From: Paludibacteraceae bacterium
GTDB lineage: Bacteria > Bacteroidota > Bacteroidia > Bacteroidales > Paludibacteraceae
DNA length: 64,000 nucleotides
NCBI GenBank assembly: GCA_024400115.1
Contig: JAKSNF010000009.1
Span: 1-64,000, forward strand
Direction of reading: 5' to 3'
Part shown: positions 56,901 through 64,000 of the stretch, piece by piece
Layout: each line of letters opens with the position of its first letter
Position numbering within the stretch: position 1 is the first letter of the stretch
Translations under genes and position numbers: made by a program
Notes under the pieces: model-generated
What the model saw: the letters and a program-made list of their open reading frames with translations, nothing else
Database searches by the model: none
Told to the model about the DNA's origin: nothing

Positions 56901-59900
56901 ATGATTCTCAACGGCTATCGAAATTGGTGCCGTGAGATTATACTTTGCCACATTAAAAGTAACCTTATAGGTTGCTTGAGAACCATCTTCTGCCGTTATC
57001 ACCACGGACGACACATTCTGTTCCGCAGCACCAAAAGTCAATTGTTGACGTTCGTTCTTGGGCACAAAGGTTACTTGCGGTAAGACACTACCCGCAGCCA
57101 AGTCAATCGTATATTCGTGCGTTGCAGGAAGGAAAGAAGTCATCTCTACACCATCCAAAAGGATGGCACTTAATTCGGTATTTGAAGACCAATCGCGCTC
57201 AAAAGCAATGGAATAAATATTAGTAGCCGTTGCCGAAGCCACGCGCAAGAATTGCGTTTGCCCTTGAACATAGGAAGTGACGGTCAAGTTCTCAGCCGCC
57301 TCCCAAGTAACGGTTGGCCATTGCCCCTCATAATGTGCCTCATAATTCATCGTTTTCGGTTGGAAACCGGCTAAGGTTTCGCCATTGATAAAGATATTGG
57401 TCAATAAAGCATCATTATCTACTTGTTTGGTGAACGTAATCGTATATGTGTTGATGCCACCTGCTTGCGATTGCACATAAATATAAGCTACTCCACTCTC
57501 TTGCGGAAGAACCATCGTTACTTGTTGTCCCTCATCCGGTTCTACCGTCACCTCGGGACGTTGATTGGTATAAGAAACTTCGTAGTTCAACTTATCCTGT
57601 GCAAAATCGGGAATAGTATCTCCGTCCAAGAAAATAGCCTTTAAGAAAGCATTAGCCGATACGTGAATGATAAAGTTTAACGTATAAGTGGCTTTATCTC
57701 CACTTTGAGCAGTTACGGTAATGAGCACTTGCTCGCCTTGCAAAAGGACAAGTACGCGCTGCGAATTCTCAGCCTTATCTACCGTAACGGTAGGGATAAC
57801 ACTAACTCCTTCCGGTAACTCAATATCATAGTTCATTGTAGCAGCATCGAAATTCTCCAACGGCTGACCATCTACATAAATCATAGCCAACGACGTATTT
57901 GAAGAAGTAGCCACCTTGAAATGAATAATATATGTTCTTGATGAGCCTTGTTGCGGATAAACAATAATCTTATAGTCTCCCCCTACCCCTCCTGAACGAG
58001 TTGTAATGGTTTGATACTCATCGCCTGCCACATAAGTCACTTGTGGCAGTTCGGTAGTACCCGCTGCTAAGGGATAAGTATATTCCGTTACTTCAGGATC
58101 AAAGCCCGGTAACGAAACACCATCAACCAAAATATCTTGCAATGTATTAACGGACGATACTTGCTGGTGGAACTGAATCTGATACAACCGCGTCGAACCA
58201 TCTCCTGCGGTAACAAGAATACGCGTAATACCGTTCAAACCGCCATAGGTGATTGTAACCACTTGGTACGGGTCGCCATTTTCCACCGTCACAACCGGCA
58301 TTTCAGTTGTTCCCAACGGCAAATCGTACGAGTAGGAAAGTACCTGTGGATCAAAACCCGCAAGAGGTTCACCATTAATAAAGATGGCATTCAACGTCGT
58401 TATAGACGAGGTCTCCGTTGAAACCGAAATCTTATATACCGTCGATGTCACCCCATCACCCGCTACAACCGTCACACGACTCACTCCGTTCAAACCTCCA
58501 TATTGAACCTCCACGTTCTGATATTCATCTCCAGGGACAGGTGTAATCGTTGGCACAGAAAGGGTTCCTAATGGCAAAGATACCGAGTAATTCAGTTTCT
58601 CCGGTTCAAAATCTTGGATATAATTAACATCCTCACCCATTTTTAAGTCTGCCAAATAAGCATAGGTAGAAGGCTCTAAACGCAATGTCAACTTATACAC
58701 CTTTGCCGTTGGGTTACCGGGAGTTTTGACTGAGATTTGATATACGCCTCCGTCTAACACCGAAGGAGCGGTATAAGTAATGGTTTGCAAACCGTCAGCA
58801 TAAGCAGATACAGCCTTTACCGTTGGCATATCTTTAGTATCCACAGGTAACGAAACACGATAACTGGTCTTGGAAGGTTGGAAACCGGGTATAGACTTAC
58901 CATTAACCAAAATATCCTTCAACGTATTATCACGCAGTTGGTCTTCCGAGAAACGAATAGTATAGGTTGCCTTCGTCTTCTTATCCTCTGCCGTTACCGT
59001 AATCGTTGCCGTTCCCGTAACCGATGTTGCTTGGGTGATCTTTATCTCTTGCTTTGCATCTGCCGGAGTGCAAGTCACTGTCGGAATATCTGTCGTTCCG
59101 TAAGGAAGAGCAAAATCGTATTCATATATATTGCTCTTGAAATTAGAAATAGCTTGACCATTTACTTCTATTCCCTTCAAACTGGCATTATTGGAAGCCG
59201 GATATTGGAAACGAATCTTATAAACCTTTGTGCTTTTTCCCTCCTCTGATTTCACAGTCAAGGTAGTCACCTCTCCAATTGACCCTTTCGCAATAGTCAA
59301 TTCCGAACTACTCAATTCACGTCCCGGAAAAATAACCGTCTTTCCTTGGTTGTTAGTCAACGAACCTACACCACGCTTAGCCACAATGGAAGGAATAGCC
59401 GTAACAGTCTTACTCAATTCATAGACTTGTTCTTCCGAGGAGTTAGGATTAAAGTCCGTCCAAACCTTATCACCTATAATCAATTGATCAATCTTTGATG
59501 AATAAATCAATTCAGCATCATCCACGTATAACGCGTTGCCTGTATAAAGTCCGCTATTTGCACGGAAATTGGGATAGTTAGATGCCGAGAAAATGACATT
59601 GGCCTTCTCGGGCATATCGTTATTTAAATAATAAATAGGAATACGCAAGTTTACCCAATCCTTATACTCTTTTCTGCCATAAACCCAGCCTTCGCATATT
59701 TGGGTTCCCGGAGTAACAGTAACACACTCGTTAGCATCCAAAGCGATACGGATATCACTCTCTTCGTCCGTCCTCTCTATCTCTGTACATCCGTTATTCT
59801 TGTTTTTATAACTATTGCCCTTGGCAGTTCCCTTCCAAGAATAAAACAAGACATGGAAATCTTCATCCTTCCAATGACTACCCGTTCGCTTAACCCAAAC

Positions 59901-60296
59901 GGATAAGGTATCCGGGCGGCTCTTCCAATTGATTCCACCATAAGTACCCGCTGTTGCAGAACCTACATTAATACCTTCCAAGTAGGCCCAAGGCTGACCT
60001 AAAGCAATGTAACCGGGAGAGGTCTCCGTGATTCTGATTGCGCCCAACTCCATGTCCTCAACTTTCATCGAGTAATCACCCGACTGACCGGAACGCCCTG
60101 TTTCTTTTTTCGCAAAATTGAATTTCATTCCGACTTGCGTGACATTCGAATAATGCCAATCCTTGGGCTGCTCCTTATTATCAAACTTCTCACCCGACCA
60201 ATCATTGAAATTACTATTAGGCAGTTGTTGCCCCTGAGCGAACATCGCTCCTAAAAAAAACGTTACAAAAACGAAAGAAAAGTAAACTTTTTTCAT
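50991..60296 (-). CDS. Giant secreted protein with cadherin-like repeats
   Basis: This 3101-residue exported protein has a signal peptide (MKKVYFSFVFVTFFLGAMFAQ). A PCMD-like carbohydrate-related domain opens it (QLPNSNFNDWSG to about 300), then about 15 cadherin-like beta-sandwich repeats of about 75 residues (LxxIxVNGxxLxxFxP, then LPxGTxxxP), a second PCMD-like domain (VIPNGEFTEW, about 1590-1790), and roughly 15 more repeats. The last 90 residues (VVFCLFDAYGQRL to LQSGKLMVR) resemble a type IX secretion C-terminal signal. It is likely a surface adhesin or glycan-binding protein. The start at 60296 is 41 bases after the promoter box. Confidence 0.85.
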   Translation of the reverse strand: MKKVYFSFVFVTFFLGAMFAQGQQLPNSNFNDWSGEKFDNKEQPKDWHYSNVTQVGMKFNFAKKETGRSGQSGDYSMKVEDMELGAIRITETSPGYIALGQPWAYLEGINVGSATAGTYGGINWKSRPDTLSVWVKRTGSHWKDEDFHVLFYSWKGTAKGNSYKNKNNGCTEIERTDEESDIRIALDANECVTVTPGTQICEGWVYGRKEYKDWVNLRIPIYYLNNDMPEKANVIFSASNYPNFRANSGLYTGNALYVDDAELIYSSKIDQLIIGDKVWTDFNPNSSEEQVYELSKTVTAIPSIVAKRGVGSLTNNQGKTVIFPGRELSSSELTIAKGSIGEVTTLTVKSEEGKSTKVYKIRFQYPASNNASLKGIEVNGQAISNFKSNIYEYDFALPYGTTDIPTVTCTPADAKQEIKITQATSVTGTATITVTAEDKKTKATYTIRFSEDQLRDNTLKDILVNGKSIPGFQPSKTSYRVSLPVDTKDMPTVKAVSAYADGLQTITYTAPSVLDGGVYQISVKTPGNPTAKVYKLTLRLEPSTYAYLADLKMGEDVNYIQDFEPEKLNYSVSLPLGTLSVPTITPVPGDEYQNVEVQYGGLNGVSRVTVVAGDGVTSTVYKISVSTETSSITTLNAIFINGEPLAGFDPQVLSYSYDLPLGTTEMPVVTVENGDPYQVVTITYGGLNGITRILVTAGDGSTRLYQIQFHQQVSSVNTLQDILVDGVSLPGFDPEVTEYTYPLAAGTTELPQVTYVAGDEYQTITTRSGGVGGDYKIIVYPQQGSSRTYIIHFKVATSSNTSLAMIYVDGQPLENFDAATMNYDIELPEGVSVIPTVTVDKAENSQRVLVLLQGEQVLITVTAQSGDKATYTLNFIIHVSANAFLKAIFLDGDTIPDFAQDKLNYEVSYTNQRPEVTVEPDEGQQVTMVLPQESGVAYIYVQSQAGGINTYTITFTKQVDNDALLTNIFINGETLAGFQPKTMNYEAHYEGQWPTVTWEAAENLTVTSYVQGQTQFLRVASATATNIYSIAFERDWSSNTELSAILLDGVEMTSFLPATHEYTIDLAAGSVLPQVTFVPKNERQQLTFGAAEQNVSSVVITAEDGSQATYKVTFNVAKYNLTAPISIAVENHEISYQPTTLVYNIPIGTGEALPQVTVVPDKGQSIVIYNESNTLQKVIVTAQSGAQAVYEIRYNRQKSNNALLADILINNQSIAGFRSDKFDYVDTLAWRTKIVPCVMPKGIMPTQTITTHYSQVDGVMTIEVMAEDEVTKQNYTIAFPVIKSSNTNLESIAFTDLEFDFNPAVTEYSFVLPYGATRVPQLELYERQEPEQQVAIESRPLGDTTFIEVTAENGDTKTYSFLFKTQESNEANQLRSLQYIYSRENTPDRLDTVFLNVTEREFAINLPYGTKTFEVIYAKNYNEQVIFAQQGGTLRPTIIKVQANHTDYEDLTYTITPNVATQNPAVLTGLKVNGTAVSGFDSNRFSYIVNLTSSSIVEYQVASFQTGVTVLQQNSKHWQAKVMNDGYTNIYDIWYFYSNDVIPNGEFTEWTTAKYNKGPKPVSWQVVADAANSEGTYKSGGEVKQDPTGVAYLYSRYPGIFGVGGIIPGFITLGTVTGTLGVAGSSSFQVSGGITFRNTPDVLSIYYKFPKVSDNNRIVYQLTGNLGYKELIHKDTKAFSNYKQLDLDLSSANAAVGNPSSMNIILNSYYQESGTTADGSAEMYVDWVRFAYNSQLTALKVNGLDAALTDKAFAVTLTDCEQTRIPTLAFTGEVSDQAQLITWSEENAGVRTATIRNFAEDGTYTDYTLSVTRPLQSSANLQSLLVNGEEISGFDASTFEYTYIMTSAQLPDVDYKALSNLQTITMNYADSVMTIAVTAENGTSQNYTIRMKRPVSSNTQLVAIDGVESFDSAIREYQLTAEQLPVLNFYKAEDAQTVVMRNGVFTVKAADGSVGTYTVIAQPQPRQSQGLITEFEIDGTIPTDFGGTNYTKTADQPEWVSFVRDDYRDSVVMVQTEEQIQWTVFGTESNTKTYILSKPSDDVANTKLSAILVADTLIAGFNADIKDYTLVTDSAVQLKVVPVQQEQKVEISLEDNVYSIVVTTANGTDKATYKVTILPNLSNVAELEMIYLDGQELSGFRSDSLEYTIILPTPQVKQQELQMPSISYRSGNNATVSMEVGKLGEPTLISVTSEDQSAHRNYTITIEAEPSHNAELSAILINNQPVEHFSSTYAYYSTRVPNMDFSVMWSAEDKFVTVTRSDVDGENNVIVNLDTKAQDGTTTRHYEINVYVEAFAASATLADITLNGQPMSEFLPELNPMLAFSPMNNQYTINLPLGTTILPDVQAVLGQEGQKVTYIRDGFKVQLQVSSKDDAVTNTYTIKYVVPKSSNTLLSNIFVNGEAIEGFEPTTFVYTCTLPLDEQEEQPDVVGQQSEATQTIADAVFDGNRATIEVTAEDLSKAQYVVVFDFQPSTADTLRAIYEDAQLLSGFEPTKNEYTIVLPMGERRFPNLDWEVGEDHQVVTLDTLLADTYHLNRRITVTAQDGRHRVYAINHEITKSSVDTLAGLFINDKPLESFEGSQTEYSVYINEGDEQPVVTWLTGDDYQQVSITLLPEISGVKAMNKAVLLVEAEDGSINIYTIHFLYNLDSNAQLKMIRCNGEDIADFDPERLSYIVALAKNEDYPFIDWELFNDLQRVIENRVEDTTFLTVTAENGNQLVYRLTYKHSLSENAQLSDILINDISLPEFDPDIYEYQLAVPFGDSIPVVTPIAMEPVQTITLRSDTTQDANGATVVTVIIEVLAEETSISNEYFLAFTCKKNFDATLQAIYVQGKAIEDFDPLVTDYVLYLPVGSDSSAFYAQQDISYTLSDPLATASLNQQQDGSFIISVVAQDGESTMVYSLTQEVALDDNNYLATILLDSLEMPNFDPETTFYTYILSDGAVVPNVEAFAESERATVSINVKTVGDTTLILCEAENNEVRKYYINFVYSSINEGQSPTSHDVVLKYIQGTTDIMVATIRKNVVFCLFDAYGQRLCSYKLPTSNFNYSDIRTDKDGIETFFDFDPQVVGVTIHLTPNQYYLYVFMEGEKRILQSGKLMVR

Positions 60297-60337
60297 ATAT
60301 TTATTGTTTATTGACAAAGTAATAATAAAAATCGGGG

Positions 60338-60355
60338 CAAAAGTACTGCTTTTTT
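60338..60355 (-). promoter_or_regulatory. Promoter core of the 3101-residue gene
   Basis: The minus strand carries AAAAGCAGTACTTTTG, the same 16-mer as in the divergent promoters at 1854-1870 and 1979-1994. Confidence 0.65.
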
Positions 60356-60460
60356 CTGATATACACAATACCCACCTTTTTGAAAAATTTACCAATAATT
60401 AAGAACTTCTTTTTTTTCTTTAAAAAACACACCTATCGAAATGTTTGGCATAGTTATTGT

Positions 60461-60517
60461 GGTCTTTCAGCCCGAAGGGCGGTCTTTCAGTGAAGGCGGT
60501 TCTTTAGCCAAGCGGTC
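60461..60517. repeat. Mini-hairpin array before moxR
   Basis: Units GGTCTTTCAGCCCGAAGGGC and GGTCTTTCAGTGAAGGC lie in the leader of moxR. Confidence 0.75.
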
Positions 60518-60539
60518 AAAAACTAAATAAATATATACT

Positions 60540-61535
60540 ATGCAAACTACCGTTGACATTCGCGAACTCCAAGAGCGCATTGAGCGTGAGAGTTCGTTTG
60601 TAGATGCCCTTACCTTGGGCATGAATCAAGTAATTGTGGGGCAAAAGCACCTTATTGAGTCTCTGCTCATCGGCATGTTATCCGATGGTCATATTCTGTT
60701 GGAGGGTGTTCCCGGGTTGGCAAAAACTCTTGCCATTAAGACATTAGCAGACCTCATCAAAGCAAACTTCTCGCGTATTCAGTTTACGCCGGATCTTCTC
60801 CCCGCTGATGTTATAGGAACACAAATCTATAGTCAGAAGAAGGAAGAGTTCTCTATCAAACGCGGACCTATCTTTGCCAATTTCGTTCTGGCAGATGAGA
60901 TCAATCGTGCCCCGGCAAAGGTTCAGTCGGCTCTGCTTGAGGCCATGCAAGAGCGTCAAGTAACCATTGGAGAACAAACGTTCAAATTAGACGACCCGTT
61001 CCTTGTTCTTGCTACCCAAAACCCCATTGAGCAAGAAGGTACCTACCCTCTCCCTGAGGCACAGACGGATCGTTTCATGTTAAAAGTAGTCATCGGTTAC
61101 CCACAAAAAGAGGAAGAGCAAGCCATTATTCGTCAGAACATCTCCGGAGAGAAAAAACAAATACTGCCTATTCTTTCTACAGAAGACATCTGTAAAGCAC
61201 GCAATGTGGTGCGTCAAGTTTATCTCGACGAAAAGATAGAGAAATACATTGTGGACATTGTTTTTGCCACGCGTAATCCCGAGGCTTATGGTTTGGAAAA
61301 ACTCAAACCTATGATTGCTTTCGGAGGTAGTCCCCGTGCCAGCATCAACTTAGCTCTTGCAGCACGGGCTTATGCGTTCATTCATCGCCGTGGCTACGTC
61401 ATACCGGAGGATGTTCGTGCTATCTGTTACGATGTGCTACGCCATCGTATTGGATTAACCTACGAGGCAGAAGCCAACAACGTTACTACCGAAGATATCA
61501 TTACCGACATTCTTAATGCCGTTCAAGTTCCATAA
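60540..61535 (+). CDS. MoxR-type AAA+ ATPase of the Bat operon
   Basis: This 331-residue MoxR ATPase has Walker A GVPGLAKT (56-63), Walker B VLADEI (near 120) and the sensor NPIEQEGTYPLPEAQ. MoxR proteins assist the metal-dependent maturation or activity of VWA-domain partners. Here the partners are likely the DUF58 and BatA proteins encoded next. The gap to the DUF58 gene is 5 bp. It is a second, separate MoxR/VWA system from the RavA/ViaA one at 2467. Confidence 0.9.
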   Translation: MQTTVDIRELQERIERESSFVDALTLGMNQVIVGQKHLIESLLIGMLSDGHILLEGVPGLAKTLAIKTLADLIKANFSRIQFTPDLLPADVIGTQIYSQKKEEFSIKRGPIFANFVLADEINRAPAKVQSALLEAMQERQVTIGEQTFKLDDPFLVLATQNPIEQEGTYPLPEAQTDRFMLKVVIGYPQKEEEQAIIRQNISGEKKQILPILSTEDICKARNVVRQVYLDEKIEKYIVDIVFATRNPEAYGLEKLKPMIAFGGSPRASINLALAARAYAFIHRRGYVIPEDVRAICYDVLRHRIGLTYEAEANNVTTEDIITDILNAVQVP

Positions 61536-61540
61536 TCCTT

Positions 61541-62428
61541 ATGACTTCAGAAGAACTATTACAAAAGGTTCGGAAGATTGAGATTAAGACGCGGTCACTC
61601 TCGCGCAACATCTTCGCTGGTGAATACCACTCCCAATTCAAAGGGCGTGGTATGTCCTTCAGCGAGGTTCGCGAATATCAACCCGGGGACGATGTTCGCT
61701 CCATCGATTGGAACGTGACTGCTCGCCTTAATAAGCCTTATATCAAGGTTTATGAAGAGGAACGCGAATTAACCGTTATGTTACTCGTTGACGTGTCCGG
61801 AAGCCGTAATTTCGGTACAATCTCACAATTCAAACGAGATATGATGGCGGAAGTGGCTGCCACACTTGCCTTCTCTACTATTGAGAATAATGATAAGGTC
61901 GGCGTTATCTTTTTTAGCGATAAAATAGAACTCTTTATTCCGCCCAAGAAAGGTAAAACACATGTGCTCCACATCATTCGCCAATTACTCTCTTTCGAAC
62001 CCACTTCCACGGGTACAGACATCAACCTCGCGCTTGAGTATTTGACCAACGCTATTAAGCGACACTGTACTGCCTTTCTTATCTCCGATTGTTTGGATAG
62101 CACATTTACTGCACCACAAACGAAACGAAGCACCTCAACACCGCTTATGATTGCAGCCAATAGGCACGATATTTCTGTTATTCAGATATATGACAAGCAC
62201 GATACTTATCTTCCCAATATCGGACTAATTCAAGTACGCGATGCAGAAACGGGCAAGCGCCTTTGGGCGGATACGGCTTTAGCATCGGTAAGAAATGCCT
62301 ATAACGAACACTGGCTCACCAACCAACGCAATCTACACAATTTACTCACCAAAACCGGCACACGCAACGTCTCTGTTACCACCGATGGCGATTACGTCAA
62401 AGCCCTAATGAATTTATTCAAGCAATAA
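61541..62428 (+). CDS. DUF58 protein with VWA-like fold
   Basis: This 295-residue cytoplasmic protein carries the DUF58 signature REYQPGDDVRSIDWNVTARL near residue 45 and a MIDAS-type DVSGS near 85. In Bat operons the gene follows moxR, and the product is thought to work with the ATPase and the membrane Bat proteins. No membrane segment is seen. Confidence 0.88.
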   Translation: MTSEELLQKVRKIEIKTRSLSRNIFAGEYHSQFKGRGMSFSEVREYQPGDDVRSIDWNVTARLNKPYIKVYEEERELTVMLLVDVSGSRNFGTISQFKRDMMAEVAATLAFSTIENNDKVGVIFFSDKIELFIPPKKGKTHVLHIIRQLLSFEPTSTGTDINLALEYLTNAIKRHCTAFLISDCLDSTFTAPQTKRSTSTPLMIAANRHDISVIQIYDKHDTYLPNIGLIQVRDAETGKRLWADTALASVRNAYNEHWLTNQRNLHNLLTKTGTRNVSVTTDGDYVKALMNLFKQ

Positions 62429-62460
62429 ACTCTAAACTCTAAACTCTAAACTCTAAACTA
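62426..62460. repeat. CTCTAAA heptamer array between DUF58 and batD-like genes
   Basis: Four to five 7-bp units (TAAACTC) fill the 34-bp spacer and sit just before the next ATG. Confidence 0.85.
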
Positions 62461-62462
62461 AA

Positions 62463-63380
62463 ATGCTCGCATTTTTATTAAGCATCATCGTTAGCGCCGC
62501 TCTTGATACGTCCGAAATTATGATTGGCGACCAAACAGACCTTCATCTGCAAGCCATCTGCGAACCTACCGAGCAGGTTGCTTTCCCTGTCTTTGGTGAA
62601 GAACTCATTCCCGGGTTGGAGATTGTGGACCGAACAATTAGGGACACTACTACTCTCAGAGATGGTCGTCTTCGATACGACCAATACCTAACCCTCACCG
62701 GATTTCACGATTCGCTCTATTATATTGAGCCAATTGCCTTTACTTCGGGTAATGATACGTTTTGGTCAGAAGGAGAAAGGTTATCTCTCAACATTATCCA
62801 ACCTTTTGAGATTGATACTACCCTCGCTATCACGGATATCAAACCCATTGCCAAAGCTCCCATTTGGTGGTGGGGCATAATCCGCTGGATATTACTGGCT
62901 CTCGCATTGGCGGGTTTAGCCGTAGGCGGCTACTTCGCGTGGAAGAAATGGGGATACCTCCTATCTCACAATCCACAATCCACCATCCACCATCCACAGC
63001 CTACGCGTCCTTGCGAAGAGGTTGCCCTTGAGAAATTGGATATCATCAAGGCAGAAAAAATTTGGCAAGCTGGTGAGGTTAAAAAATACCATACACTCAT
63101 TACGGATGTTGTGCGCGAATATATTGCAGGGCGTTTTGATTTCTCTTCCACCGAGAAGACTTCGGACGAAACGCTACGCGCCATGAAAGAGAAACTATCG
63201 GACAATAAAGATCTTTATCATCAATTACGTCAAATGCTCTCCTTAGCAGACCTCGTCAAGTTTGCTAAATGGCAGACCACCCCCGAAGAGAACGAACGCT
63301 CTCTTGCGGATGCCTACACATTCGTTCACGAAACAACCGAAAAGGAGAAAGTGGAAGAAGACCAAAACTCTAAACTCTAA
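62463..63380 (+). CDS. BatD/DUF4381-like membrane protein
   Basis: This 305-residue protein has an N-terminal signal-like segment, a periplasmic beta domain (TDLHLQAICEPTEQVAFPVFG), one membrane segment at about 135-160 (WWWGIIRWILLALALAG), and a cytoplasmic helical region (from about 180) like DUF4381/BatD tails. In between, SHNPQSTIHHPQPTRP is encoded by GTGGATG-type heptamers (62967-62999). It is typical of the third gene of a moxR-DUF58-bat cluster. An alternative start could exist slightly downstream. Confidence 0.8.
   Translation: MLAFLLSIIVSAALDTSEIMIGDQTDLHLQAICEPTEQVAFPVFGEELIPGLEIVDRTIRDTTTLRDGRLRYDQYLTLTGFHDSLYYIEPIAFTSGNDTFWSEGERLSLNIIQPFEIDTTLAITDIKPIAKAPIWWWGIIRWILLALALAGLAVGGYFAWKKWGYLLSHNPQSTIHHPQPTRPCEEVALEKLDIIKAEKIWQAGEVKKYHTLITDVVREYIAGRFDFSSTEKTSDETLRAMKEKLSDNKDLYHQLRQMLSLADLVKFAKWQTTPEENERSLADAYTFVHETTEKEKVEEDQNSKL
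62967..62999. repeat. GTGGATG-type heptamer array inside the batD-like gene
   Basis: Four to five 7-bp units (CATCCAC on this strand) encode PQSTIHHPQP right after the membrane segment. Confidence 0.8.
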
Positions 63381-63399
63381 ACTCTAAACTCTAAACTAG
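63365..63399. repeat. CTCTAAA heptamer array before batA
   Basis: This is nearly identical to the array at 62426-62460. It covers the end of the batD-like gene and the short spacer to batA. Confidence 0.85.
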
Positions 63400-63400
63400 C

Positions 63401-64000
63401 ATGACCTTCCATAACCCATATTACCTCTTCCTTCTTTTACTCATAGTCCCTGTTGTCTATTGGTACTGGAAGCAGTTACATAAGACGGATGCAGACCTAA
63501 CCATGTCCTCGTCTATAGTCTTCACCAAGCAACCTAAGTCATGGCGTGTTTGGCTTATTCACGTTCCTTTTGCGCTCCGTTTAGCGGCTATCGTACTCCT
63601 TTCTATTGCACTCGCGCGCCCGCAATTGAGCAACCGTTGGCAGTCGCAATCAACGGAAGGTATAGACATCATGATGGCGCTTGATATATCCGGCACCATG
63701 CTTGCCGAGGATCTGCGCCCTAACCGACTGGAAGCCGCTAAAGCGGTGGCTTCTGACTTCATCGTCAGTCGCCCTAACGATAATATAGGTCTGGTCGTCT
63801 TCGCCGGAGAGTCTTTCACTCAATGCCCTCTCACGACTGACCACGCCGTCCTCGCTAACCTCTTCACATCCGTTCATTTCGGTATGATTGAAGACGGAAC
63901 AGCCATCGGTTTGGGTTTGGCCAATGCCGTCAATCGAATGAAGGACTCCCAAACCAAATCTAAGGTTATCATCCTCCTCACCGACGGTAGCAATAACCGA
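63401..64000 (+). CDS. batA: BatA, VWA membrane protein (partial)
   Basis: The ATG at 63401 opens a frame that runs off the window end (200 residues present, no stop). Membrane segments lie at about 6-24 and 57-75, followed by a VWA domain (GIDIMMALDISGTMLAEDL). The MIDAS is DISGT rather than the usual DVSGS. The later TDGSNNR is the second metal-site segment. BatA is the classical aerotolerance-operon VWA protein anchored in the inner membrane. Confidence 0.88.
   Translation, partial: MTFHNPYYLFLLLLIVPVVYWYWKQLHKTDADLTMSSSIVFTKQPKSWRVWLIHVPFALRLAAIVLLSIALARPQLSNRWQSQSTEGIDIMMALDISGTMLAEDLRPNRLEAAKAVASDFIVSRPNDNIGLVVFAGESFTQCPLTTDHAVLANLFTSVHFGMIEDGTAIGLGLANAVNRMKDSQTKSKVIILLTDGSNNR

Overview
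The window looks like a Bacteroidales (Bacteroidota) chromosome segment. The evidence is the promoter grammar (TAnnTTTG -7 boxes with TTTG about 20 bp upstream), a fused MurF-alanine racemase, a fused DAHP synthase-chorismate mutase, a DUF4293 protein, a Bat (aerotolerance) operon and two giant secreted proteins, at least one with a type IX secretion-like tail. I cannot name a genus. No tRNA, rRNA, CRISPR array, transposase or recombinase gene is visible.

Layout. 1-520: a possible 42-residue ORF and an AT-rich spacer. 519-8076: an accessory island with a divergent HTH-type gene, then a RavA/ViaA-like MoxR-VWA pair preceded by a small unknown gene, then (behind its own promoter) a SHOCT membrane protein, two tandem paralogues of about 75 residues, a membrane protein and a Sel1-repeat protein. 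8077-9838: 1.7 kb without genes, packed with palindromes, heptamer arrays and a 170-bp direct repeat. 9839-16184 (minus): DUF4293, a left-handed beta-helix acyltransferase, rseP, dxr, a degenerate M23 protein and class I fumarase, probably one operon, then ribE (16256-16885). 17011-23356 (plus): two FKBP isomerases, a polysaccharide flippase, truA and htpG. 23493-25307 (minus): a FecCD permease and panB. 25465-28490: tyrS, then two decayed phage-type regulators (BRO-N antirepressor and KilA-N). 28666-37868: a 2697-residue adhesin-like protein translationally coupled to an outer-membrane protein. 37869-38576: a second repeat-rich gap. 38577-41615: three exported or membrane-proximal proteins, including a transglutaminase-like protein and an Ntn hydrolase. 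41599-47704 (minus): three small membrane/PH-like genes, murF-alr, an M23-LysM peptidase and an EF-hand membrane protein. 48029-49849: rpsA. 49850-60296 (minus): aroA-chorismate mutase and a 3101-residue secreted repeat protein. 60540-64000 (plus): moxR, a DUF58 gene, a BatD-like gene and batA, which runs off the end.

Two themes stand out. First, the window carries several unrelated families of short repeats. One is a modular array in which the linker GAAAGACCG alternates with small hairpins of different sequence. The others are at least six families of 7-bp tandem repeats. They lie between genes and also inside conserved genes (truA, murF-alr, aroA, rseP, the M23-LysM gene, batD), where they are read through in frame and add low-complexity peptides. 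Second, the RavA/ViaA island has a promoter bracketed by a perfect 16-bp inverted repeat with a third near-identical copy downstream, an arrangement compatible with an invertible promoter or a structured leader RNA.

The core genes serve housekeeping functions: isoprenoid, riboflavin, pantothenate, aromatic amino acid and cell-wall synthesis, envelope proteolysis, translation and chaperones. The island, the giant surface proteins and the decayed phage genes are the accessory part.
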